Source: CAWJTV01 sp963845695 (lineage in GTDB: Bacteria > Planctomycetota > Planctomycetia > Isosphaerales > Isosphaeraceae). From it: a stretch of 64,000 bases of DNA. Made by a program: the position numbers and the translations under genes. This document shows positions 1-8,908 of the stretch, in pieces. Numbering within the stretch: position 1 is the stretch's first letter; each line of letters opens with the position of its first letter. The notes beneath the pieces were generated by a model. The model saw only the letters and a program-made list of their open reading frames with translations, did no database searches and was not told the origin of the DNA. Where the stretch lies: contig CAWJTQ010000012.1 in NCBI GenBank assembly GCA_963845695.1, positions 62,001-126,000 on the forward strand. Reading direction: 5' to 3'.

Positions 1-135
1 CCACGTGTGCCGGCCATGTCTCACCTCTCTGAACCCAGATTCGCGGCATCCTGCAAGAGAAGATCTCCCAATGGCGATCGCTGGCGACTTCAATAAATCT
101 CGTCCAGTTCTCCCCGTTTCTTGCTCTCGAAGTGG

Positions 136-720
136 CTATGGTAGATGCCCGCTTCTTCGGGCGTTGCGCTCGGGGACGCATCTCGCCAAATCGGGGAGGT
201 CCGTCGGGTACCTCAACTCGTCCCGAAGTATCGCGGCGAGATCGGCGTAGTCCCGCATGGCCCAGAGGGTCCTGATCTTGAAAAGCTTCTGGCGACGGAA
301 CTCGTTCAGTCTGGGGTGGTCCAATCGGAGGAACCGGATCATGCGTTTGCCGTCCCGGGTAAGCCCCTCGATCGTGCCGTCTTCATGGACGCGAAAATGA
401 CCTGCATAGGCATTGCGGCAGGGGTTGAGGACCGGCCACTGAGTCTGCTTGAACGAGTTGCATCTGAGGCATGAGTACACGAGATTACTATACTCGCAGT
501 CCAGCTCCGGGGCCAAGATGTACGGCTTCAAATGCTCTACGCTGAAGTCGTTCTGGCCGTCCAGCCAGACCTCTCGTCTCAGGCAGAAGACGCAACGGAA
601 CTCGAACTCGTCCCGCAGCCAGGGCTTGTACGACTTGTAATCTATGTAGACCGGGCCGTGTTGACGACGGTGCGGCTCGGCCGGGTAAGCGAAGGGCTTG
701 GGTTCTGACTGGGGAGTCAT
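136..720 (-). CDS. HNH endonuclease family protein
   Basis: Predicted HNH nuclease of about 194 residues, probably the restriction component of the cassette formed with the upstream adenine methylase. The fold is readable from two zinc-binding CxxC pairs (C43/C46 in CVFC and C84/C87 in CLRC followed by N88) around an EH pair (E62-H63 in SVEHLKPY), the usual spacing for an HNH finger with structural zinc. The C-terminal half is basic and matches nothing I recognise. I chose the ATG at 720 because AGGA lies six bases upstream; an in-frame start at 738 would overlap the methylase stop. Either way the genes are coupled with almost no gap. HNH proteins also occur as homing or mobile nucleases, but tight coupling to a methylase favours defence. 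Confidence 0.82.
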   Translation of the reverse strand: MTPQSEPKPFAYPAEPHRRQHGPVYIDYKSYKPWLRDEFEFRCVFCLRREVWLDGQNDFSVEHLKPYILAPELDCEYSNLVYSCLRCNSFKQTQWPVLNPCRNAYAGHFRVHEDGTIEGLTRDGKRMIRFLRLDHPRLNEFRRQKLFKIRTLWAMRDYADLAAILRDELRYPTDLPDLARCVPERNARRSGHLP

Positions 721-734
721 GCCTCTTCCTGCCT

Positions 735-2936
735 TCAACTGTTCCGTACCCGATCCTCGAGCCAGGTTAAATCTTCGAGTCGAATCGGAGAGACTGTATC
801 CAGATAGCGATCGGCCGCATCCTGGAGCCGCTGGAGTTCTGCGGCCTCCTCGTCACTCAAGCCCTCGGACAGTTCCTTGTCAATGAGAAACGCTCTCCTA
901 TCGTTGAACTGATCCCACGCTTCTTCCAAATCGCCGGTAGCCCCGAGTACTCGAATGCGGGAGAAGACATCGAGCGGGTAGGCGGTGAATTCGAAGGGGA
1001 CGGGCCTGGGAGAACCGTGGAAGTAATCGAGGAGCTTCCGCTCAAGTTCCGGAGGAAGGTCATATCCCCTGAGAACAATTGCGTCGATATTCAAGAGAAT
1101 GCTTCTCAGTTCCTCCTCAGCCGCAAGGATGTCGTCTCCCAGGGCAGAATGTCGCGTTGCATAATCGTGAACGAGTTGAACGACCTCCTTCTGATCCTCT
1201 GACGGCAGAGTCGGCAACGGCACGTCGTGGAGCGTTCTGATGTGGATGTCTCTGCCGCGTTCGTGCGAGGTCACGAAGGCATTGGCAACCGGCCCGTTGA
1301 TAATCGACGCAAGACATTCGAGAGGGAGTTCCGCCCCGGTCGGCCACATGGCATGGAATCGCTGGGAGCAGATGTTTCCTTCACGGTCGACGAACGCGGC
1401 AAGCCGCCACGCTCTACGGCGAATCCGTGCGGCGTTCGTGATGATCTTGGGCTGCTTCCAATCGTAGTTGATCGCTCCGCCACGCAGATTGTCGGCTCGC
1501 ACGTTCAGGTACTCGACTGGTGGAGGGACGAATAGCTGAAGGAACTGCCTGATTCGACCGAAGCCCGGCCGGAATCCGGCTCTCGGGGAATCAGAAAAGC
1601 ATTCGCTCTCGTCGAACTTCTTCCATTCGATTCCTCGATGGACATCGAGTTCTGTCCGAAGCTTGGGCCGTGAATTCAGGTACTCCCAGACTCCCTCTAA
1701 GGCCGGAATCACCAGACTGGAGGAGGCCTCTTCCGGCGTCTTGGAGCCCACGTTCCTCCTCGTGTAGGCATGAGCCGTGAGGAAGGCTCGGCGATCTTCA
1801 TCCGCCACTTCAACGAACGATACGGTGGTCCGATCAAAATGGGCTCGCTGCCGTCTGGCAAGCAACAGTGCGGTTTCGACTCTCGAGATGTAGAAGACGT
1901 CGTCGGGCAGGGCGACAACATCAATGTCATCGAAGCGTTCGGCGATCCTCCCGCGGATCTCCCGATAGCCTGCTCCATCCAAGAAGTGGCGAGGGAGAAC
2001 GAAACCGAGCATCGCATCCGGGTGGAGGTTGTTGACCACTCGATGCAGCAGCTCGGCCGGCTTATGATCAGAGCGCAGTCCACGGTACTTAGTTCGGTCC
2101 CCCAGTGAGAAGTCCTCGAAGGGGGGATTGCAGAGGACCACTCTCGACTGACCGACAGCGGCGGGGAAGCTGGGGGAATCGAAGACATCGCCTTGCTCCA
2201 ACTTCCAACTGTTCGAATTCGGGAAATCCGCAAGAATCAGGCAGAGCTTACTGACTTCCAAGGCGAAATCGTCGATCTCGATGCCTCTGAGCATCCTCAC
2301 GAAATAGTCGTGCCGCTCCTTGAGGGTCAGTCCATTCGGAAGAAGACTCCTCAGGCGATTCAGCGCAGCCACCAGGAAGATCCCGTGCCCCGAGCAGGGC
2401 TCCAGAATCGTCCGCTGCTCTTGGGGGATCTCATCGATGGGAAGGTTGCGGACGATATAGCGCGCCATGCTGGACGGCGTACCATGGATCCCTAACTCGC
2501 TGCGGATCGGTTCTGATACGAGGGTGTACTCGTAGATGTAGGCAAGAATCTCAACGGAGAGGTTCTGGAAGTCGAGCCGACTCCACAGCGTGGAACGAAC
2601 GGCCTCCCAGACATCGGGATTATTGAGGACTGGTTCGTGCTGCCCGTAATATCGATCAATTTCGAGAAGTACTTCGGCCGGGTTGGAATAGCTTGTTAGT
2701 AGGCCAAAATCCTCCACGTCTCGATCGTGCAACACCTTGGCCGCGAGGAACCGGAAGACGATGCGGAACAGCCCCCTCACTTCACTGACGGAAAGCTCGG
2801 TCCAGTTCTTGTTGAGTACTCGTAGGGATTGATTGAGGGCATCGTTGAGCAGACGATGCAGTTTGTCCCTGATCTGGCTCTCGAGCGCGGGAATGTATCC
2901 CAGGTCGAAAAAATCGAGCTGCCTCTCCCCCGCCAT
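735..2936 (-). CDS. N6-adenine DNA methyltransferase (Eco57I / type I HsdM-like)
   Basis: Large SAM-dependent DNA adenine methylase, 733 residues. An all-helical N-terminal part (1-145) is followed by the segment around 148-162 (LGIHGTPSSMARYIV), which in this family precedes the catalytic fold. The SAM-binding motif I is LEPCSGHGIF (about 178-187) and the catalytic motif IV is NPPF (270-273). The remaining ~450 residues should include target recognition and are too long for a stand-alone HsdM, which suggests a type IIG-like or BREX/DISARM-style enzyme. No nuclease PD-ExK motif is obvious, so cutting may rest on the HNH protein just downstream. The start at 2936 has a poor ribosome-binding site and lies inside the end of the preceding frame, so a frameshift or translational coupling is possible. 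Confidence 0.85.
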   Translation of the reverse strand: MAGERQLDFFDLGYIPALESQIRDKLHRLLNDALNQSLRVLNKNWTELSVSEVRGLFRIVFRFLAAKVLHDRDVEDFGLLTSYSNPAEVLLEIDRYYGQHEPVLNNPDVWEAVRSTLWSRLDFQNLSVEILAYIYEYTLVSEPIRSELGIHGTPSSMARYIVRNLPIDEIPQEQRTILEPCSGHGIFLVAALNRLRSLLPNGLTLKERHDYFVRMLRGIEIDDFALEVSKLCLILADFPNSNSWKLEQGDVFDSPSFPAAVGQSRVVLCNPPFEDFSLGDRTKYRGLRSDHKPAELLHRVVNNLHPDAMLGFVLPRHFLDGAGYREIRGRIAERFDDIDVVALPDDVFYISRVETALLLARRQRAHFDRTTVSFVEVADEDRRAFLTAHAYTRRNVGSKTPEEASSSLVIPALEGVWEYLNSRPKLRTELDVHRGIEWKKFDESECFSDSPRAGFRPGFGRIRQFLQLFVPPPVEYLNVRADNLRGGAINYDWKQPKIITNAARIRRRAWRLAAFVDREGNICSQRFHAMWPTGAELPLECLASIINGPVANAFVTSHERGRDIHIRTLHDVPLPTLPSEDQKEVVQLVHDYATRHSALGDDILAAEEELRSILLNIDAIVLRGYDLPPELERKLLDYFHGSPRPVPFEFTAYPLDVFSRIRVLGATGDLEEAWDQFNDRRAFLIDKELSEGLSDEEAAELQRLQDAADRYLDTVSPIRLEDLTWLEDRVRNS

Positions 2937-3375
2937 CCGGTCCGATGTTCTTCGCTCGCAGGATGGACCGTGGGGAAAACTCCTCGGCGTACTCCGAGAA
3001 GACGGACACGATCTCGTCGGGCCGGATGATGCGCCAGCGGTCGTCGGCCTTCAAGTCCTTCCGAACCCTCCACGCGGCGACAGAATCCTCTCCGATCTCG
3101 AATACGAAAAATGCTCCGAGGGCTCGATACTGCGAAACGAAATCGATCCCCCGAAGCCCGTTGGGAAGAACAACGGCGTGGCACGCGGTCTCGTAGGAGG
3201 GCGGGGCTTGGCCAAACGCCGCCAGCGGCACGGTCCGCCGGGGCTCTCCCCGCTTGAACCAGTTAACGAACGGGTAATCCTCGGAGAGAAGATTACCTCC
3301 GTAGCCGAGCCTACCTAGCTGGATCTTGACCGCGTCGAAGAGTCGTCGCTGGGCTTCGCTCTGGAACTCGCTCAT
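2782..3375 (-). CDS. Unknown protein heading the methylase-HNH cassette (possible N-terminal part of the methylase)
   Basis: I do not recognise this family. From the ATG at 3375 (MSEFQSEAQRRLFDAV) the frame reads convincingly for about 145 residues, with a soluble alpha/beta look and a central segment around FVFEIG that could be a nuclease-like or substrate-binding core. From about 2936 downward the frame runs out of phase through the methylase start and its sequence loses protein character (arginine- and glutamine-rich), so the last ~50 residues are doubtful. The natural reading is either a gene that ends soon after 2936 and overlaps the methylase, or a single longer protein split by a one-base frameshift near 2940. 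It is the first gene of the cassette and may supply specificity or sensing. Confidence 0.5.
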   Translation of the reverse strand: MSEFQSEAQRRLFDAVKIQLGRLGYGGNLLSEDYPFVNWFKRGEPRRTVPLAAFGQAPPSYETACHAVVLPNGLRGIDFVSQYRALGAFFVFEIGEDSVAAWRVRKDLKADDRWRIIRPDEIVSVFSEYAEEFSPRSILRAKNIGPDGGGEAARFFRPGIHSRAREPDQGQTASSAQRCPQSIPTSTQQELDRAFRQ

Positions 3376-3785
3376 TATCCCCCCGCCATTCCAGACGACG
3401 CCTGAGCCGCCCCCCTCCATTTGGCTTGGGTGCTCGCGTCCTCCTGCCATGACGACGCGCACCATCCACGGTTGCTCAACGAACCTGAACTAATGGTACG
3501 GTCGGACTGTTTCGATTGCCAGAGTCTGGTATCGGCATCTCACTAGACCAACGCAAGAAATCGCCCGAGACAGCGTCTGAAGCCAGGATGAGTCAGGTCT
3601 GGCAGCCTGGGAAAGATTCCAGCCTCAATGGAGATTATGGCACGCAGAAAAAAGCTCGCATGCATGAACCAGGGGCCCTTTCCTTCAGGGATGGGGCTCG
3701 ACGCCTTGGGGCAGGTCAGTTCCGTACGTAGGCCAGGCTTTCCAGCCTGACAGGACCGGCTGTCAGGCTTTCCTGACCTACTTTC

Positions 3786-4040
3786 TTGTCGGCGTACTAC
3801 TCGACCGATCCCGAACTCAAGCGGATTGGCCTCACGCTGGAAGCCCTCGGCCGGTTGGGCAACACAGCGGACGACCCACTGTCGTTGTCGGGTCCATTCG
3901 TGTCCGCGAGGATTGCCGCTCAGGCCCTGGCCGACTCCGAGGCAGCCGTTGTCGTGCTCGACGCCCTCAATGCCGACCACGCGCGGCGGGCAGCAGCCAG
4001 CATAGTCACTCCCCCCCATGGCACTCCGAACATGGGCTGA
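3786..4040 (+). CDS. Possible short coding fragment, function unknown
   Basis: An 84-codon frame with credible amino-acid composition (ELKRIGLTLEALGRLG, then FVSARIAAQALAD and VVVLDALNADHARRAAA). It has no clear ribosome-binding site and no recognised family. It may be the tail of a lost gene. The rest of the 3376-4051 interval holds short inverted stretches around 3728-3776, where AGGCTTTCC and CAGCCTGACAGG recur, but no gene I can support. Confidence 0.25.
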   Translation: MSAYYSTDPELKRIGLTLEALGRLGNTADDPLSLSGPFVSARIAAQALADSEAAVVVLDALNADHARRAAASIVTPPHGTPNMG

Positions 4041-4051
4041 GACCGCTCAAG

Positions 4052-5002
4052 TCACTCCGGCTGAGAAGCCTCGGGCCGCTTGACGATTGTTGCGTCGGGC
4101 AATGCCTTTCGGATCGCTCGAAGACCAGAATCCGTCACTTCGGTCCCGCTGAGGTCCAGGGCCTGGAGGTTGGTCAATCCCTTGAGATGCTCGAGACCCG
4201 CGTCGGTGATCCGGGTCTCGCTGAGGTCGAGGGATTGGAGGCGCGTCAATCCTTCCAGGTCGGCCAGGCCCGCGTCGCCGACTCGCGTCGCGGCCAGGCT
4301 GAGTGACCAGAGGCGCGTCATTCCTCGAAGGCTTTTCATCCCCGCATCGGTGACTCGAGTCTCACGGAGGTCGAGCTTTCGGAGATCGACCAGGCCCTGG
4401 AGATGAGCCAGGCCCGCATCCGTCGTGGCGGTGTCCTTGATGTCGAGGATGCGCAACCCCTTCAACCCCCCCAGGATGGCCAGGCCGGCGTCGGAGATGC
4501 GGGTCCGGTGCAGCCCCAGTTCCTGGATCTTGCTCAACCCCTTGAGCGGTTCGAGACCGCGATCCGTCACCGGGGTCCGACTGAGGTACAGCCACCGGAG
4601 TTCGCCAAAACCCCTCAGGTGGTCCATTCCCGCATCGCTGATGTGGGAATCGAGCAGGGATAGCCTCTGGAGCTTGCCGAACCGGCCCAGGTCAACGAGG
4701 TCCTCGTCCGAGATGAGGGGACCATCGAGGAAGGCGCCGACAACCGGTCTGAGGGGATCGTTTTCATCCCGCTCCACCGATCCCCCGATCCTCTGGATCT
4801 GGGCAATGGTCGGCTCATCCTCCGAACGATCACCCCCATCGGCGATGGTTTTTCGAGCGGACGGAGTGTCGCCTCCGGCCCGACGGGGCGTAGACGTCTC
4901 CTATGTCGAGTCCGATCGCTCTGGTGAGCAGCCAGCCCAGGACAAACTGGCCCATAGCAGACTGCCGGCAACCCGCAGCATTCGCCGAGGCAAGATTGTC
5001 AT
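4052..5002 (-). pseudogene. Leucine-rich-repeat lipoprotein interrupted by one in-frame TAG
   Basis: Residues after the block carry eight or so 24-residue leucine-rich repeats of the form LxxLxxLDLSxTxITDAGLxxLxxL, the ribonuclease-inhibitor-like type common in planctomycetes. A GTG at 4777 gives a 241-residue repeat-only protein without an export signal. However, the same frame continues upstream through one TAG (4901-4903) to an ATG at 5002 that has GGAGG eight bases upstream and encodes a lipoprotein signal (MLRVAGSLLWASLSWAGC, lipobox SWAGC). The codons between the stop and 4777 read as a normal acidic linker. The intact ancestor was therefore a 316-residue outer lipoprotein, and the TAG is codon 34. 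Readthrough, a sequencing error, or internal GTG initiation after decay are all possible. Confidence 0.75.
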
Positions 5003-5734
5003 GGCTCGGTCCTCCGCATCTCGTTGATGAACGCGAATTCATGCATCCGGCTGGCAACACTCGACTCTTCTCGACGCCCGCCATGGTCCACCACGGCGGC
5101 GACCCGGCGGGCCAACGCGGTGCCGTGGTCGGAATGGTCGGGAGTCATGGGCAGGTCGGGAGCGCTTTCAACGCGCCACTCTCCGCCTCGTCCTGGAAAA
5201 AACGAGACTGTCGCAAAGGAACCGGGTGCGAGGGGGATCTCATCGTGACGCACCTACGAGATCCTCGCTCCCGACGCTCCGCGTCTCCCCGGCGCTCGGG
5301 CCGCAGGAGCGGCCGGGAAAGCCGTTCCCACGCCGGAGCCTGGCAACGAGATCACCCGGTATCTTTGCAACATTGTCGAAAAATCGCACAGATTTTATCA
5401 CCCAATGGCACTTGGACTTCGGGCGAGAGAATCGCGCCTCGAGGCCGGCACGCGTTAAGCTTTTTGAAATCTTGAGGCATCCTAATAATATAATATAGTC
5501 AGGGCAGAGGACGACTCGACACGAGAGGGGCTTTCGCACCTCGGGTTTCGCTTTCGGCCCGGCCGATCGTCGCGATGATCGGACCCAGTGCACACCGGAT
5601 CTCACCCAACCACGCCCAGGAACCCTCGGATCGACCGTGATGGGCTCTCCATGAGAAGAGCACCACGACCTTCAGACGTCCTCCGGAGAGCATGTGACAA
5701 TGGAGGTCCCCGAGCGTGTAGAAAACGAAATCCG

Positions 5735-5877
5735 ACGAACGAACCCAGCGGCCCGGCCCAATCTCTCGAAACGAACCCAGCGCGACCCTCAGAATCCGCG
5801 AAACGAACCCAGCACGACCACGGAAATACGAGGAACGAACGCAGCAACCCGGCCCAATCTCTCGAAACGAACCCAAC
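5735..5877. repeat. Five-copy periodic repeat, about 31-32 bp period
   Basis: The core CGAAACGAACCCAGC (with small variants) starts near 5736, 5767, 5799, 5831 and 5862, that is every 31-32 bases. The intervening ~17 bases are partly shared too: GGCCCAATCTCT precedes copies two and five. It is a tandem array of a composite unit, not a CRISPR. Confidence 0.8.
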
Positions 5878-6127
5878 TTTGGCATGAATGCGTGCATCAG
5901 GGAGACCCAGATCAGTCGATCGACGAGAGAGAGGCGACACGGGCACGATAAATGGCTTGGTCTTGAGGTTCCTGAACATTCGTCTCGGTTTCGAGGCGCG
6001 GCTGTCCCTTCTCCCATGACTCAAACTGGGGAAGAGGGAGGCCGAAGGCCGCGGTGAGGGGTCTTCCTCCAGCGCACCCGCCTGCCACTCCCACGGGACT
6101 TTCTCGACCGTCTCGAGACGCTCACCC

Positions 6128-6150
6128 AAAAACCCATGATCCTGGGTTTT
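6128..6150. terminator. Short perfect hairpin
   Basis: AAAACCCA and TGGGTTTT flank a six-base loop, giving an eight-base perfect stem ending in a T run. It could terminate transcription in either direction. No gene ends close by, so its role is uncertain. Confidence 0.35.
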
Positions 6151-6361
6151 CTTGCTTGCAATGGGCGGTCCGAGTCGTTCGAATAATGAATGGATGAGTC
6201 ACGAACTCGAAGGGAATCATCGATTGTGAGGCGGGCGTTCTGCCTGCCCCTTCGAAAACCGCGGGCCCGACACCGGAACCACAACGTGGATGGCCGGGCA
6301 TCCCAGTCATTGTCTATCTCCAATCCACGACCTTACGCGGACAACCCGACAGGAGAGCGCC

Positions 6362-8722
6362 GTGGCCAGGGTGGTCATCTGCCCGTCATGCCAGTCGAAA
6401 GGGGCCGTTCCGGAGGACGCCAAGGTCGCGCGCATCCGCTGCCCGCGGTGCGGAGTGATCTTCGACGTCGGCGCCGACGCGAGCCGATCCGGGCCGGTGC
6501 CGGCCGCGGGGGCCCGGCGGCCGGCCTCGTCGCCGTCGGTCGCGTCCGGCCCGGCTCGTTATGACGAGAGCGATGTCGTCCACGACGCACCGTCCAGAAC
6601 GCCCGGTCCCGCGGCCCGGCGACCGCCGGTCCCCGCTCCGGCCGGTGCCGGTGCCACGATCGGGAAGAACGTGCTCCTTTACGCCCTGCTGGGACTCAGC
6701 GGGCTCGTGGTGGTCCTGCTGGGTGTGGTCCTGGCCCTCGTGCTGTCGCGCGGCGGCGGGGGAGGACAGCCCGCACCGATCGCCAATGCCCAGCCCGCGG
6801 CGCCGCCGGGCGCGGCACCCGGAGTCTCGGGGTTCACCCCGACGAGGTTGACCGCCAGCTCGGGCGAACCACCGGCCCCGAATTCGACCCCCTCTCTCAC
6901 CGTGACCACGCCCTCTCCCTCCGTCTCGATCGCCACGCCGGCCGCGCCTCCCGATCCCCAGGAGATCCTCCGCCGGCTCAAGGACGCGACGGTCCTCGTC
7001 AACATCAAGATCGGCAAGACCACGCTCGGCAACGGTAGCGGCTTTGTCGTCGAGGTGGACGGCGATCGCGTGCTGGTGGCGACCAACCGGCATGTCGCGG
7101 TCGTCGACATGTCGGAGTTGCCCCCTCGCTTTCAGGCCCAGGGGATCAATCCGTCGCTCGAGGTGGTCTTCCGGAGCGGCCAGGGACCGGAGGAGCAGGT
7201 CCTGCCCGCCGAGATCGTCGCCGCCGATCTCTCCGGTGAGATGAACGTGGACCTGGCGTTCCTCCGGGTCCGGGGGGTGAGCAAGCCTCCCACGCCAATC
7301 GACCCGATGAACCGCATCGAACCCTTCCAGGGCATGACCTACGTGGGAGCAGGCTTCCCCTTCGCCGGGGTCATCAAGATCGCCGACAACGAGGGCAAGC
7401 CTTCGGTCGTCATCACCGGGGGACGGGTCTCCACATTCAAGCGGGACGAGTTCGGGCAACTGCTGGTGTTGCAGGTCGACGGCTCGGTCCAGCCGGGCAA
7501 CAGCGGGGGCCCGATCATCGACGAGAAGACCGGCAAGCTGCTCGGGGTGGCCGTGGCCAAGGCGTCCATGGCCGATACGATCGGCTTCATCGTACCCGCC
7601 GACGAGGTGCGCAGGGCGCTCGCCGGCCGCGTGGGCGGCATGGACCTCGCCCTCGAAGAGTCCAACCAGCATGGGATCGCCAACCTCCAGGTCAAGGCGA
7701 TCCTCATGGACCCGAAGATGCAAGTCGGTGGCGTGGTGGTCCACGCCGCGCCCGCCTCCGCCGTCGGCAAGCTCGCTCCCGACAGCAATGGCAACTGGCC
7801 GGCATTGCCCAACACCAAACCGTTCGCGCTCCAGCGCGATGCCCGGACGCCGACTGCATCCGGGCAAGTCCAGGTCGCCGTCAACAGTGGGGACCTCAAA
7901 GGCCAAAAAATCCTGGTCCAGACGGGCCATCGGGACCTCCTGGGCCGGTTACACTACTCCAAGCCCAAGGAGGTCACGCTCCCCGACAAGCCCGGTCGGA
8001 TCCGGCCCGCGGGAGGGCTTCAACGCATCTTCAATCTGGCCCGAGGCCCCAGCTTGAAGAAACTCGGGCCCCTGATCGACCCGGCCAGGGACTGCCGGAT
8101 GTTCAAGGACGACAACCGCTTCAGGCTCACGATCGATATCCCGGGTAAGTTGCACACCCTCTCGCCCAGGCTCACCGACAACTCGAATCGACCGATCAAC
8201 AACGCCCCGATGACCCTGACGGACGTCAACGGCGACTTCGTGAGCGTTGTCCAGATCAGCGGCGAGATCAACCCGGGCTCGACTCTGCCCCGGGACCGGC
8301 AGGTCCGCAGCTTCCCCTTCACGTTTCAGAGCGCGGGCTTGATCGTCTACCAGGACAAGAATAACTTCTTCCGGCTGGAACGCGCCGGCAGCATCGTCAC
8401 CCGATCGCTGACGCCCCTCCACCGCCTCGTCATCGAAGCCGTCAAGGATGGGAAGCAGGCGATGGAACCCATCTACCGCGACGTGCCCGAGACCGAGTTG
8501 CTCCTGGTCCTTCAGAGGCGCAAGAACCGGATCAAGTGCATGTTCGTCCCGCAAGGGACCAATCAGATCTTCACCTTCCGTGACTTCGCCTTCAGCCTGC
8601 CGTCCAAGGTGAAGGTCGGCCTCAGCGCGACCAATATCTCAGCCCAGCCCTTCACCGCCACCTTCGAGAACTTCACCCTGCTCAGCAACTCCACGGAGCT
8701 CGACGACGAGTTGAACGATTAA
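6362..8722 (+). CDS. Zinc-ribbon, membrane-anchored trypsin-like serine protease
   Basis: A 786-residue protein with a cytoplasmic zinc ribbon (CPSC at 7-10, CPRC at 27-30), an alanine/proline linker, one transmembrane helix (about 104-130) and, after a second low-complexity linker, an exported chymotrypsin-fold protease. The catalytic triad is readable: H244 in ATNRHVAV, D297 in VDLAFLRV and S381 in PGNSGGPI, as in HtrA/DegP enzymes. No PDZ domain follows; instead there are ~400 residues of beta-rich sequence without a known family. The GTG start at 6362 is chosen because AGGAGAG lies just upstream and the zinc ribbon begins at once. The topology suggests a sensor joining a cytoplasmic zinc finger to periplasmic proteolysis. 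Confidence 0.85.
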   Translation: MARVVICPSCQSKGAVPEDAKVARIRCPRCGVIFDVGADASRSGPVPAAGARRPASSPSVASGPARYDESDVVHDAPSRTPGPAARRPPVPAPAGAGATIGKNVLLYALLGLSGLVVVLLGVVLALVLSRGGGGGQPAPIANAQPAAPPGAAPGVSGFTPTRLTASSGEPPAPNSTPSLTVTTPSPSVSIATPAAPPDPQEILRRLKDATVLVNIKIGKTTLGNGSGFVVEVDGDRVLVATNRHVAVVDMSELPPRFQAQGINPSLEVVFRSGQGPEEQVLPAEIVAADLSGEMNVDLAFLRVRGVSKPPTPIDPMNRIEPFQGMTYVGAGFPFAGVIKIADNEGKPSVVITGGRVSTFKRDEFGQLLVLQVDGSVQPGNSGGPIIDEKTGKLLGVAVAKASMADTIGFIVPADEVRRALAGRVGGMDLALEESNQHGIANLQVKAILMDPKMQVGGVVVHAAPASAVGKLAPDSNGNWPALPNTKPFALQRDARTPTASGQVQVAVNSGDLKGQKILVQTGHRDLLGRLHYSKPKEVTLPDKPGRIRPAGGLQRIFNLARGPSLKKLGPLIDPARDCRMFKDDNRFRLTIDIPGKLHTLSPRLTDNSNRPINNAPMTLTDVNGDFVSVVQISGEINPGSTLPRDRQVRSFPFTFQSAGLIVYQDKNNFFRLERAGSIVTRSLTPLHRLVIEAVKDGKQAMEPIYRDVPETELLLVLQRRKNRIKCMFVPQGTNQIFTFRDFAFSLPSKVKVGLSATNISAQPFTATFENFTLLSNSTELDDELND

Positions 8723-8908
8723 TCGCGAAGGCAGAAGGATAAGGGATGAAGGATGAATCAGAATCCGGCCGGCAGCGATTCCGCCCGCAGCCTTCCGCCT
8801 TCCGCCTTTCCAAGGGTATGATGAGGGCGGGGCCATCGACGAAGGGCCGCGAGACTGTCGCGGTCGGGACGATTCCGAGGGATCGGCGCCTGGGGAGGGG
8901 AACACGAG

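Larger units (their letters stand above)
5003..6361. other. Non-coding stretch between LRR lipoprotein and protease gene
   Basis: No convincing gene. The stretch includes an AT-rich patch near 5470-5505, the periodic repeat at 5735-5877 and a terminator-like hairpin at 6128-6150. Open frames here are arginine- and proline-rich and look like non-coding high-GC DNA. Confidence 0.55.

Noticed and set aside
5735..5877. CRISPR-like array
   Set aside because: The repeated core is only about 15 bases, the intervals are partly shared between units, and no cas gene is near.
6386..7930. 514-codon minus-strand frame
   Set aside because: It is antisense to the serine protease and rich in histidine, arginine and aspartate, typical of high-GC antisense frames.
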